Assembly (NCBI RefSeq): GCF_004209755.1
Contig: NZ_CP035913.1
Span: forward strand, 434,001-498,000
Direction of reading: 5' to 3'
From: Pseudoduganella lutea
GTDB taxonomy: Bacteria; Pseudomonadota; Gammaproteobacteria; Burkholderiales; Burkholderiaceae_D
Length of the DNA stretch: 64,000 bases
This document shows positions 1 through 6,841 of the stretch, piece by piece; position 1 is the stretch's first letter, and every line of letters starts with the position of its first letter. Below the pieces are notes generated by a model, which ran no database searches, was not told where the DNA came from, and saw nothing but the letters and a program-made list of their open reading frames with translations. A program made the position numbers and the translations under genes.

Positions 1-1663
1 CCACCAGTTTCTCGAATCCGGGCCCGAATGCCTCGACCGGATTCGGACGCACGGCAGTCTGGACGTCGTAGTGGGCCTCGCCGCCGTGGAACGTCACATC
101 GCGCCGGGACAGGCGCACCCCCATGTCGAGGGCGGACAGGATGCCGGCGTTCAGGCGGTAGGTGGCGTCGGTGCGCCACTGGGCCTGCTCCCCCTTCGAG
201 ACGGCGAAGTTCTCCACCATCCCGCGCATCACGAACTGGCGTGGATCGGTCAGCGGCGCATTGCTGGTCGGCGTGGTGATGGCATTGAAACCGCCATGGC
301 CATCGGCGCCGTAGGTGTACACGCTGGAGCTTGCGCCGGGAATCGCCTGGTCGACGATCAGGCGTTCATCGGTGAACCTGGAGCGCGAGAAGGCGGCGTT
401 GGACACCACTTTCCATGGGCCGTCCTTGTATTCCAGGGCAAAGCTCAGGTAGTGGCCCTTGGTGCGTTCCTGCACGCCCCAGGTGCTGGTGGCGGTGAAC
501 GGATCCCAGTCGTACGGCCCGCCGAAGCTGGCGGCCGGTGCGGTGGCCGAGGTGATCGGGCAGATCGCGCCATCCCGGGTGCCGCACCAGGCATCGTCTT
601 TCGGCAGTACCACGTTGGTCAGCCTGGGCGCCCAGCCGACGATCGAGAAGATGTAGTCGACCTCGTGCTCGCCACGATAGCCCATGCCCAGGTACTGGGT
701 GGTGAATTCAAGCCTGGGATTGATCTTCCACTGGAAGGCACCGTGCAGGCTGGAGCGCGAACGTTCGCCGTTGTTGTAGATCCCGCCGATGTGCGGCAGG
801 TTGCCGAGCCGGTCGCCGGCCTTGAGCGGCGCGACCGGCTGGTCGTCGTTCAGGCGCACCGCGGTGCCGTCCGGGCTGACCGAGAACAGGCGGTCGACGC
901 GGTCGTTCCACTGTACCGGATAGGTCCAGTTCTGGCGGTTCCACGAGGCGTCCAGCACCACGCCCATTTCGCCCATGCCGCTGTTCCAGCGCTTGCTGTA
1001 CAACACGCTGCCGCCCGGATCGGTCTTGTCCCTGGCATTGCTGCTGCCATTGGTGGACGAACGGCGCCCTTCGACGTGGCCGGTCAGGGTGTCCTGCTTG
1101 AAGTCGAACGGGGCGCGCAGGCGCACGTTGACCCCGCCGGCGATGCCGCCCTCGAGCTGGTTGGCGCTGGCCGATTTGTACACGTCGAGCCCGCCGATCG
1201 AGGAAATCGGCAAGTCCTGGTAGGACAGGCGGCGCCCGGTGCCCGTGAAGATCTCGTTGCCGTCGAATGTGGTGGAGACGTCGGGAAGGCCGCGGATGAT
1301 GACACTGTTGGTCTCGCCCCTGTCGCGCCCCACCTGCACGCCGGCGATGCGCTGCAGCGCGTCACCGGCCGCGCGGTCGGGGAACTTGCCGATGTCGTCG
1401 GCGTTGATCGAGTCGACCACCTGCGCCGCCAGGCGCTTGATCTGCTCGGCCGAACGGATACTCTGGCGCAGGCCGGTGACCTGCACCGTCTGGACCGGTG
1501 CGGCGGTCGGTTCATCGGGGCTTGCAGCGGCGCCTGCCGCCGGACTCGCGGGCGCGCCAGGGGCAGCGGCGCTGGTGCCGGATTCTTGCGCAAAAGATGG
1601 CGCGGCGTAAGCGGTCAACAACATGATGGCCGCGCATACCGGCCGGAGAGTGAATACGGTCAT
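1..1663 (-). CDS. TonB-dependent receptor, N-terminal part (cut by window edge)
   Basis: Outer-membrane importer, probably for oligosaccharides. The frame starts at ATG 1663 behind an AGGAG Shine-Dalgarno and is still open at base 1. A Sec signal peptide ends near residue 25 (PSFAQ). The plug domain follows: VTGLRQSIRSAEQIKR, then DDIGKFPDRAAGDALQRIAG, VIIRGLP and the GGLDVYKSASANQLEGGIAG segment, typical of the large Xanthomonas/Caulobacter-type receptors. From about residue 150 beta-strand-rich barrel sequence begins. It is divergent from the LacI gene region and its promoter carries a palindrome shared with the neighbouring dioxygenase gene, suggesting LacI control. The substrate is inferred from the neighbours only. 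Confidence 0.92.
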   Translation of the reverse strand, partial: MTVFTLRPVCAAIMLLTAYAAPSFAQESGTSAAAPGAPASPAAGAAASPDEPTAAPVQTVQVTGLRQSIRSAEQIKRLAAQVVDSINADDIGKFPDRAAGDALQRIAGVQVGRDRGETNSVIIRGLPDVSTTFDGNEIFTGTGRRLSYQDLPISSIGGLDVYKSASANQLEGGIAGGVNVRLRAPFDFKQDTLTGHVEGRRSSTNGSSNARDKTDPGGSVLYSKRWNSGMGEMGVVLDASWNRQNWTYPVQWNDRVDRLFSVSPDGTAVRLNDDQPVAPLKAGDRLGNLPHIGGIYNNGERSRSSLHGAFQWKINPRLEFTTQYLGMGYRGEHEVDYIFSIVGWAPRLTNVVLPKDDAWCGTRDGAICPITSATAPAASFGGPYDWDPFTATSTWGVQERTKGHYLSFALEYKDGPWKVVSNAAFSRSRFTDERLIVDQAIPGASSSVYTYGADGHGGFNAITTPTSNAPLTDPRQFVMRGMVENFAVSKGEQAQWRTDATYRLNAGILSALDMGVRLSRRDVTFHGGEAHYDVQTAVRPNPVEAFGPGFEKLV

Positions 1664-1682
1664 GCGTGCGTCTCCTGATTTT

Positions 1683-1744
1683 ATTAGTCGACGACCACGG
1701 ACTTCCGCCCGCGATCGCAAAGTCCATGCTTGAGGACGACTAAT
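1683..1744. repeat. Nested inverted repeat upstream of the TonB receptor
   Basis: Outer arms ATTAGTCG (1683-1690) and CGACTAAT (1737-1744) enclose inner arms GGACTT (1699-1704) and AAGTCC (1720-1725). It lies between the receptor start codon and its predicted -10 box; the right outer arm overlaps that -10, so the outer repeat is more likely a protein site than an RNA stem. The function is unknown. Confidence 0.45.
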
Positions 1745-1771
1745 ACTATCGAAGATTATTACTAATAACAA
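1743..1771 (-). promoter_or_regulatory. Predicted promoter of the TonB receptor with embedded operator
   Basis: On the minus strand, TTGTTA (1771-1766), a 17-bp spacer and TAGTAT (1748-1743). The perfect palindrome TTATTACTAATAA (1756-1768) overlaps the -35 box and spacer, which is a classic repressor position. The same 13 bases occur at 2931-2943. Confidence 0.5.
1756..1768. promoter_or_regulatory. Candidate LacI operator, copy 1
   Basis: Perfect 13-bp palindrome TTATTACTAATAA in the receptor promoter. An identical copy lies upstream of the dioxygenase gene, on the other side of the LacI gene. The likely ligand is the LacI protein at 1817-2857. This is inferred from position and identity only; the AT-only arms are unusual for a LacI operator. 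Confidence 0.5.
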
Positions 1772-1816
1772 TTACCAATTTTCGTGACCGTGTTGGAAAT
1801 ACGACAAGCCGGTCCT

Positions 1817-2857
1817 TCAGGCGGCCGGCGGGGCCACCGAGTCTCGTGGCACCAGCGGGCATTCCATCTTGATGGCGACGCGCCGCAACGGCGCCTCGGC
1901 GCGCGCCTCGGCGATCAGGGTTTCGGCCGCCCAGCGCCCCATTTCGTAGTTGGGCAACAGCACCGTCGACAGGGGTGGATGGGTATAGCGCGCGATGTCC
2001 TGGTCGTCGTAGCCGACCACCGACAGCTGGTCAGGTATTGCCAGCTTCAGTTCGCGGGCGGCGTCGATCGCGCCCAGCGCCATCAGGTCGTTGGCGCAGA
2101 ACAGCGCGGTGGGACGCCCGGGCCTGGACAGCAGGTCGCGCGCGTGCTCGAAACCGCTGCCGACCTGCCAGTCGCCCTGGCGCACCAGCGCCGGATCGAA
2201 CGGGATATCACAGGTCGACAGTGCCTGGCGGTAGCCCTTCAGGCGCTCGCCCGATGCTTCGATCCAGCCCTCGCCCGTGATCATGCCGATGCGGCGATGG
2301 CCCGCTTCGATCAGGTGCATGGTGGCCGCGAAGCCGCCCAGCATTTCGCTGGGCACGACGGAGGAATGGGTGCGCCCTTTGGTGTGGCAGTTGAGCAGGA
2401 CGGTCGGCACCTGCGCCAGGGCCGCGGGCACCGTGGTGGCGCGGGTAAAGATGGTGGAATAGATCACCCCCAGCAACGCCGGGTTGTCCAGCATCTGCGC
2501 CAGCACTGCGCTTTCCAGGTCGGGATTGCTGCGGGTGGCGAAAACGGCCACCAGGCAGTCCTGCTCCCAGGCGTAATCCTTGGCGCCGTCGATGGTCTGC
2601 ATGGTGTGCGGACTGGTGGACAGTTCGTCGGTCAGGTACAGGATCAGGTTGCGCTGCTGGCGCGCCGGGCCGCGCACATGGCGGTCGATCGGGTAGCCGA
2701 TCTCGCGCGCGACCCTGAGGACTGTCTCGCGCGTGCGCGCAGAGACCTGGGTGCCGCGCACATCGTTGAGCACCAGCGACACGGTCGACTGGGAGACCCC
2801 GGCCAGCTTGGCGATATCGGTCATGGTGGGACGGCGGGAGCGGGTCGGTTCGGTCAT
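1817..2857 (-). CDS. LacI-family transcriptional regulator
   Basis: Repressor of 346 residues, full length for the family. The N-terminal helix-turn-helix reads MTDIAKLAGVSQSTVSLVLND (residues about 12-31), followed by the hinge and a sugar-binding domain with the usual GHRRIGMITGE, ALFCANDLMALGAI and VVGYDDQDIARYTHPPLSTV segments. ATG 2857 is used; an internal ATG at codon 12 begins nearer the helix-turn-helix and cannot be excluded. It sits between the TonB receptor (same strand) and the dioxygenase-GH43 run (opposite strand), and an identical palindrome lies in both flanking control regions. It probably represses both until an oligosaccharide or monosaccharide binds. The effector is not deducible from sequence. 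Confidence 0.93.
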   Translation of the reverse strand: MTEPTRSRRPTMTDIAKLAGVSQSTVSLVLNDVRGTQVSARTRETVLRVAREIGYPIDRHVRGPARQQRNLILYLTDELSTSPHTMQTIDGAKDYAWEQDCLVAVFATRSNPDLESAVLAQMLDNPALLGVIYSTIFTRATTVPAALAQVPTVLLNCHTKGRTHSSVVPSEMLGGFAATMHLIEAGHRRIGMITGEGWIEASGERLKGYRQALSTCDIPFDPALVRQGDWQVGSGFEHARDLLSRPGRPTALFCANDLMALGAIDAARELKLAIPDQLSVVGYDDQDIARYTHPPLSTVLLPNYEMGRWAAETLIAEARAEAPLRRVAIKMECPLVPRDSVAPPAA

Positions 2858-2930
2858 CGTTGTTATTTATTCACTTACCAGAGATATATCAGTATACCGG
2901 AGCGATGAAGCGGAAAAAAACTATATCGAT

Positions 2931-2955
2931 TTATTACTAATAATAGTGATAGAAT
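2931..2955 (+). promoter_or_regulatory. Candidate LacI operator, copy 2, and -10 of the dioxygenase run
   Basis: The palindrome TTATTACTAATAA (2931-2943) lies just upstream of a good -10 box TAGAAT (2950-2955). No strong -35 is visible. The copy matches 1756-1768 base for base. It would control the rightward run starting at 2997. Confidence 0.5.
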
Positions 2956-2996
2956 TCGTCCAATAAGAAAATATTGCCTACAACAAAGGAGACCCC

Positions 2997-3809
2997 ATGG
3001 CACGCCTCACCGCCAGCCAGCTGGACCAGCACGCCGCCGATGTCCGGCGCGACGGCATCACCATCCTGCGCGAGCATTTCGATCCGGCCATGCTGCGTGC
3101 CTGGGCCGCGGCCTTCACGCCGCTGCTCGACGCCCACCTGGCCCGAACCCAGGATTCCAACCGCGGCGCGGCGCGCCACTACATCACCCTGCCCCTGGCC
3201 GGCATCTTCGCCGATCCGGCAGTGTTCGCCGATGCCGACATCCTCGGCATCGTCGACCGCCTGGTCGGCCCCGAGCCGGTGCTGTGTCAGCTCGCCACCG
3301 ACACGCCGATGCGCGGCTCGGATTACCAGCCGCTGCACCGCGACACGCCGCCGCTGTTCCCCGAGACCGGCGAAGAAACGCCGGCTTTCCAGCTGGCGGT
3401 CAACTTCCCCCTGTGCGACGTGACGCTGGAGAACGGTCCGTTCGAAACCACCCGGGCCACCCACCTGATGCCGCGCCAGGAAGCGCTGGCGGGCATCGAA
3501 GCCGGCAGCATCGCCGTGCTGCCGGTACCGATGCGGCTGGGCGACGTGATGATCCGCGACGTGCGCGCGATCCATCGCGGCACCCCCAACCGCACCGAGA
3601 CCCCGCGCCCGATGGTGGTGCTGGGCTACTCGCGGCGCTGGCTGCTGCGCCCGGAAGTGAGCATCGCGGTGCCACGCGCCCTGCTGGCCAGCCTGCCGGA
3701 GCGCGCCGCCCACCTGCTGCGCTTCAATCCGGTGGTGGACGCGGCGGGCGACGCCGTGGGCGAAACAGCGGCGCCGGCTGGCGAACGCTATCAGAGCTTC
3801 ATGCACTGA
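2997..3809 (+). CDS. Phytanoyl-CoA dioxygenase (PhyH) family protein
   Basis: Non-haem Fe(II)/2-oxoglutarate oxygenase of 270 residues. The His-x-Asp iron pair is visible in QPLHRDTPPLF (about residues 115-117), the distal iron His in RAIHRGTPNR (about 192), and a candidate 2-oxoglutarate-binding Arg in GYSRRW. The ATG follows an AAAGGAG Shine-Dalgarno. No signal peptide, so cytoplasmic. It is the first gene of the rightward GH43-GH2-ABC-galTK run, 41 bp ahead of the first GH43 gene. Its substrate is unknown; members of this broad family hydroxylate very different small molecules, so its link to the sugar pathway is only contextual. Confidence 0.88.
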   Translation: MARLTASQLDQHAADVRRDGITILREHFDPAMLRAWAAAFTPLLDAHLARTQDSNRGAARHYITLPLAGIFADPAVFADADILGIVDRLVGPEPVLCQLATDTPMRGSDYQPLHRDTPPLFPETGEETPAFQLAVNFPLCDVTLENGPFETTRATHLMPRQEALAGIEAGSIAVLPVPMRLGDVMIRDVRAIHRGTPNRTETPRPMVVLGYSRRWLLRPEVSIAVPRALLASLPERAAHLLRFNPVVDAAGDAVGETAAPAGERYQSFMH

Positions 3810-3850
3810 CGGCCGCCGTGCTCTGCGCCATGCTGCTCCCGATCCTCTCC

Positions 3851-4861
3851 ATGAACGCCCGCCTGCGGGCGCCCGGATTCACCCTTGCGCTGGCGGGCAC
3901 GCTGCTGCTGGGCGCCTGCGGCAGCGGCGCGCCGGCGCCCAGCACCGCTGCCGGCGTTCCTGTAGCCCCCGCTGCGCCGGCCACGAGCTCCCTGGGCGAC
4001 TTCCCGGATCCCTTCGTGCTGGCCGATGGTGGCGGCTGGTATGCCTACGCCACCAATGCATCCGGCCGCCACGTGCAGGCCGCGCACTCCACCGACCTGC
4101 GCGCCTGGAAGCCCCTGCCCGATGCGATGCCCACGCTGGCCAGCTGGGTCAGGCAAGACCGGCCGGATGTGTGGGCACCGGAAGTCGTCATGCTCGGTGA
4201 ACGCTACGTGCTGTACTACACGGCGCGCGAGCACGCCAGCGGCAAACAGTGCATCGGCGCCGCCGTGGCGACCGCGCCAGGCGGGCCGTTTCGCGACCCG
4301 GCCGGCGTGCCGCTGGTCTGCCAGCGGGCCGAAGGCGGCACCATCGACGCCAGCCCGCTGGCCGCCGACGGCCGGCTGTACCTGTATTTCAAGAACGACG
4401 GGAACTGCTGCGGCATGCCCACCCATCTCTACGCGCAGGAGCTGAGCGCCGACGGCCTGGCCCTGAAGGGCGCGCCGGTTCCCCTGCTGCGCAACCAGCG
4501 CGGCTGGGAAGGCGGCGTGGTGGAAGCGCCCAGCATGTATCTTCACCAGGGCCGCCATCTGCTGTTTTACTCGGCCAACGACTATGGCGGCAGCGCCTAC
4601 GCGGTCGGTTATGTCAGCTGCGCCGGTCCGATGGGACCGTGCCAGGCGGGTGCCGAGGCGCCGCTGCTCCACAGTCGCGGCAACCTGATCGGCCCCGGCC
4701 ACCAGCACCTCTTCGACGCCGGCGGCCAGACCTGGATCGCCTACCACGCGTGGGAACAACTGGCGGGCGGCGCAAAAGGCGATCGCCGCTTCATGTATAT
4801 CGACAAACTGGACTGGGTGGATGGCGCACCGCTGGTGCGCGGCCCCACCATGGTGCCTTGA
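3851..4861 (+). CDS. GH43-type glycosidase, lipoprotein
   Basis: Five-bladed beta-propeller glycosidase of 336 residues, probably an arabinofuranosidase, arabinanase or xylosidase. The N-terminus is a lipoprotein signal with lipobox LLGAC, so it is membrane-anchored. The GH43 triad is readable: Asp base in GDFPDPFV (about residue 53), Asp modulator in GGTIDASPL (about 165) and Glu acid in GVVEAPSMYL (about 227). The start chosen is ATG 3851; ATG 3830 in the same frame is possible but adds residues ahead of the lipid signal. It is followed 11 bp later by a second GH43 gene, implying co-translation. Confidence 0.9.
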   Translation: MNARLRAPGFTLALAGTLLLGACGSGAPAPSTAAGVPVAPAAPATSSLGDFPDPFVLADGGGWYAYATNASGRHVQAAHSTDLRAWKPLPDAMPTLASWVRQDRPDVWAPEVVMLGERYVLYYTAREHASGKQCIGAAVATAPGGPFRDPAGVPLVCQRAEGGTIDASPLAADGRLYLYFKNDGNCCGMPTHLYAQELSADGLALKGAPVPLLRNQRGWEGGVVEAPSMYLHQGRHLLFYSANDYGGSAYAVGYVSCAGPMGPCQAGAEAPLLHSRGNLIGPGHQHLFDAGGQTWIAYHAWEQLAGGAKGDRRFMYIDKLDWVDGAPLVRGPTMVP

Positions 4862-4872
4862 GCGGACTGGCG

Positions 4873-6753
4873 ATGAGACGACTCCTGAAGAACCCGCTGG
4901 GCCGTGGCGCGACGTTGTCGATGCCGCTGCTGATGCCGTTGCTGATGCCGTTGCTGGCGCTGACGCCTGAAAACGCCCGGGCGCAAGCGCCGGACAGTGC
5001 GCCGGCAACCTACCAGAATCCGCTGCCGGTCCGGCTGGCCAACGGCACGCTGGCCGAGAACTGCGCCGACCCGGCCCTGCTGCGCGACCAGCAGGCCGCC
5101 CGGGCGACCTGGTACCTGTTCTGCACCACCGACCCGGTCAGCCGCACGGAGCGGGCCGATGGCGACCCGGCAGCCTGGAAGTTCCGCCTGATGCCGGTCT
5201 ACCGGTCGAACGACCTGGTGCAGTGGGACGAGGTGGGCGACGCCTTCACCGGCCTGCCCGCCCTGGCCGCGCCCAAGGCCGGACTGTGGGCGCCCGAGCC
5301 GGTCTGGCTCAACGGCCGCTATCACCTGTACTTCACCGTCACCGACGTGATCGATGCGCTGAGCCCGGAGCCGGGCTGCGACAAGGACAGCGCGATCGCT
5401 GTCGCCACCTCGGCTTCGCCCACCGGCCCGTGGCAGGTCGGCGATGCGCTGGTGGTGCCGCCGCGCCGCGCCGCCGCCGGCAAGGGCTGCGACTTCGAAT
5501 GGACCTTCGATCCCGAAGTGGCCGTCGATGCCGATGGCCGCGGCTACCTGTATTACGGCAGCTACGGCGGCGGCATGTTCGTGCAGCCCTTGAGCGAGGA
5601 CGGCCTGCGCGCCACCGGCATGCCGGTCCGCATCGGCGCCGCCGGCCGCTATGAGGGCGCCGAGGTCGTGCGCCATGGCGACGCCTGGTACCTGTTCGCC
5701 TCCGCCACCGACTGCTGCAACGGCCCGCTGACCGGCTACGCCGTCTTCGTCGGCCGTGCCGCCGGCCCGCAAGGCCCGTTCCTCGACCGCCTCGGCAACG
5801 ACATGGCGGCCAGCCGCGCCGGCGGCTCGCCGCTGCTGGCGCAGAACGGCAACCGCTGGGTCGGGGTCGGCCACAACACGGTCTTCCCCGACCTGGCCGG
5901 CCAATGGTGGACCATCTACCACGCCGTCGACCGCAACAATCCCTACTTCAGCGCGAAGGACCGCCTGACCCGGCGCGTCGCCTTGCTCGACCGCATCGAC
6001 TGGGTGGACGGCTGGCCGATTGCGACAGGGCCCTCCGACCAGCGCCTGCCGGCGCCCAGCCTGGTTCCGGCAACCGCGCCAGGCGCTGTCCCTGCCGGCA
6101 TCGAGCTGGCGCCCAGGGCGACGCTGTTGTGGCGCGAGCGCTTTACCGCATCGCGGCTGGCGCCGCGCTGGCGGTGGGTGCGCAAGGCCGATGGCTGGCG
6201 CACCGGTGCCCAGGGCTTGCAGGGCGAGACCCGCAAGACCGACCTGCACCAGTCGAGCAACGACGCCGGCGTGCTGACGACGGCCCTGCCGGCCACCGGC
6301 GACTACCGGATCGAAGCACGCGTGCGGCTCGGCGCGCCGGACGACTGCTGCGCCGATCCGGTCCAGGCGGGCGTGGTCGTGTACGGCGACGACGACAAAT
6401 ACATCAAGCTGGTCGAACTGGCCCACCGCGGCCTGCGCCAGGTGGAATTCGCCAAGGAGACCTGGCCGGTGGAAGAAGGCTATCCACGCTACGGCAACAC
6501 CGTGGTGGGCACGCCCGGCGAGTGGACCTGGCTGAGGATCGATGTCCGGCGTGGTGGCCGCGGCAGCGATGGCGGCGCCGGCCACGACGAACTGTACACG
6601 GCGTACTCCAGCCAGGACGGACGCACCTGGGTGCGCGGCGGCAGCTGGACCCACCGCCTGGGCGGCAATGTCCGGCTGGGCCTGGTGGCGATGGGCGGGG
6701 ACGGCCAGCGCGCCACGTTCACCGACCTCGCGCTCAGCCGCCTGGAACGCTGA
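4873..6753 (+). CDS. Exported GH43 glycosidase with C-terminal beta-sandwich domain
   Basis: Secreted enzyme of 626 residues. The signal peptide contains a three-fold MPLL repeat, then ENARAQA cleavage. The GH43 propeller spans about residues 45-390 with Asp in ENCADPALL (about 65), Asp in WTFDPEVAV (about 212) and Glu in YEGAEVVRHG (about 262). Residues about 420-626 form a concanavalin-like beta-sandwich (FTASRLAPRWRWVRKADGW, DKYIKLVEL, GEWTWLRIDV), a layout seen in arabinan- and xylan-active GH43 enzymes. Start ATG 4873 lies 11 bp after the preceding GH43 gene. It probably cleaves arabinose- or xylose-containing side chains in the periplasm; the exact linkage cannot be read from sequence. 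Confidence 0.9.
   Translation: MRRLLKNPLGRGATLSMPLLMPLLMPLLALTPENARAQAPDSAPATYQNPLPVRLANGTLAENCADPALLRDQQAARATWYLFCTTDPVSRTERADGDPAAWKFRLMPVYRSNDLVQWDEVGDAFTGLPALAAPKAGLWAPEPVWLNGRYHLYFTVTDVIDALSPEPGCDKDSAIAVATSASPTGPWQVGDALVVPPRRAAAGKGCDFEWTFDPEVAVDADGRGYLYYGSYGGGMFVQPLSEDGLRATGMPVRIGAAGRYEGAEVVRHGDAWYLFASATDCCNGPLTGYAVFVGRAAGPQGPFLDRLGNDMAASRAGGSPLLAQNGNRWVGVGHNTVFPDLAGQWWTIYHAVDRNNPYFSAKDRLTRRVALLDRIDWVDGWPIATGPSDQRLPAPSLVPATAPGAVPAGIELAPRATLLWRERFTASRLAPRWRWVRKADGWRTGAQGLQGETRKTDLHQSSNDAGVLTTALPATGDYRIEARVRLGAPDDCCADPVQAGVVVYGDDDKYIKLVELAHRGLRQVEFAKETWPVEEGYPRYGNTVVGTPGEWTWLRIDVRRGGRGSDGGAGHDELYTAYSSQDGRTWVRGGSWTHRLGGNVRLGLVAMGGDGQRATFTDLALSRLER
4921..4956 (+). repeat. Three tandem 12-bp units inside a signal peptide
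   Basis: Three head-to-tail copies of ATGCCGYTGCTG (4921, 4933, 4945) encode MPLL-MPLL-MPLL in the hydrophobic core of the GH43 signal peptide. Copies 2 and 3 are identical. This is a slippage-prone in-frame array that would lengthen or shorten the signal core by four residues per step. Confidence 0.85.
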
Positions 6754-6841
6754 ATCCCTGCGAACAATTCCAGTTTTTCAACCAATCGAACACAACGCGC
6801 CGCCAGTGGCGCGCACTCGGCTTTCAAGGAGGAATCACACC

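Noticed and set aside
4249..4872. Open frame extending the second GH43 upstream through the first GH43 gene, as if a fusion
   Set aside because: The extension is Arg-rich shadow sequence; the real protein has its own signal peptide at 4873.
4741..6654. Very long open frames antisense to GH43, GH2, GH36, GH3 and GH105 genes (for example here, 6824-8899, 40753-43062, 47021-49792 and 51044-53599)
   Set aside because: Their translations are Ala/Gly/Arg/His-rich without domain patterns, and each mirrors a gene with clear catalytic motifs. High GC content keeps opposite frames free of stops.
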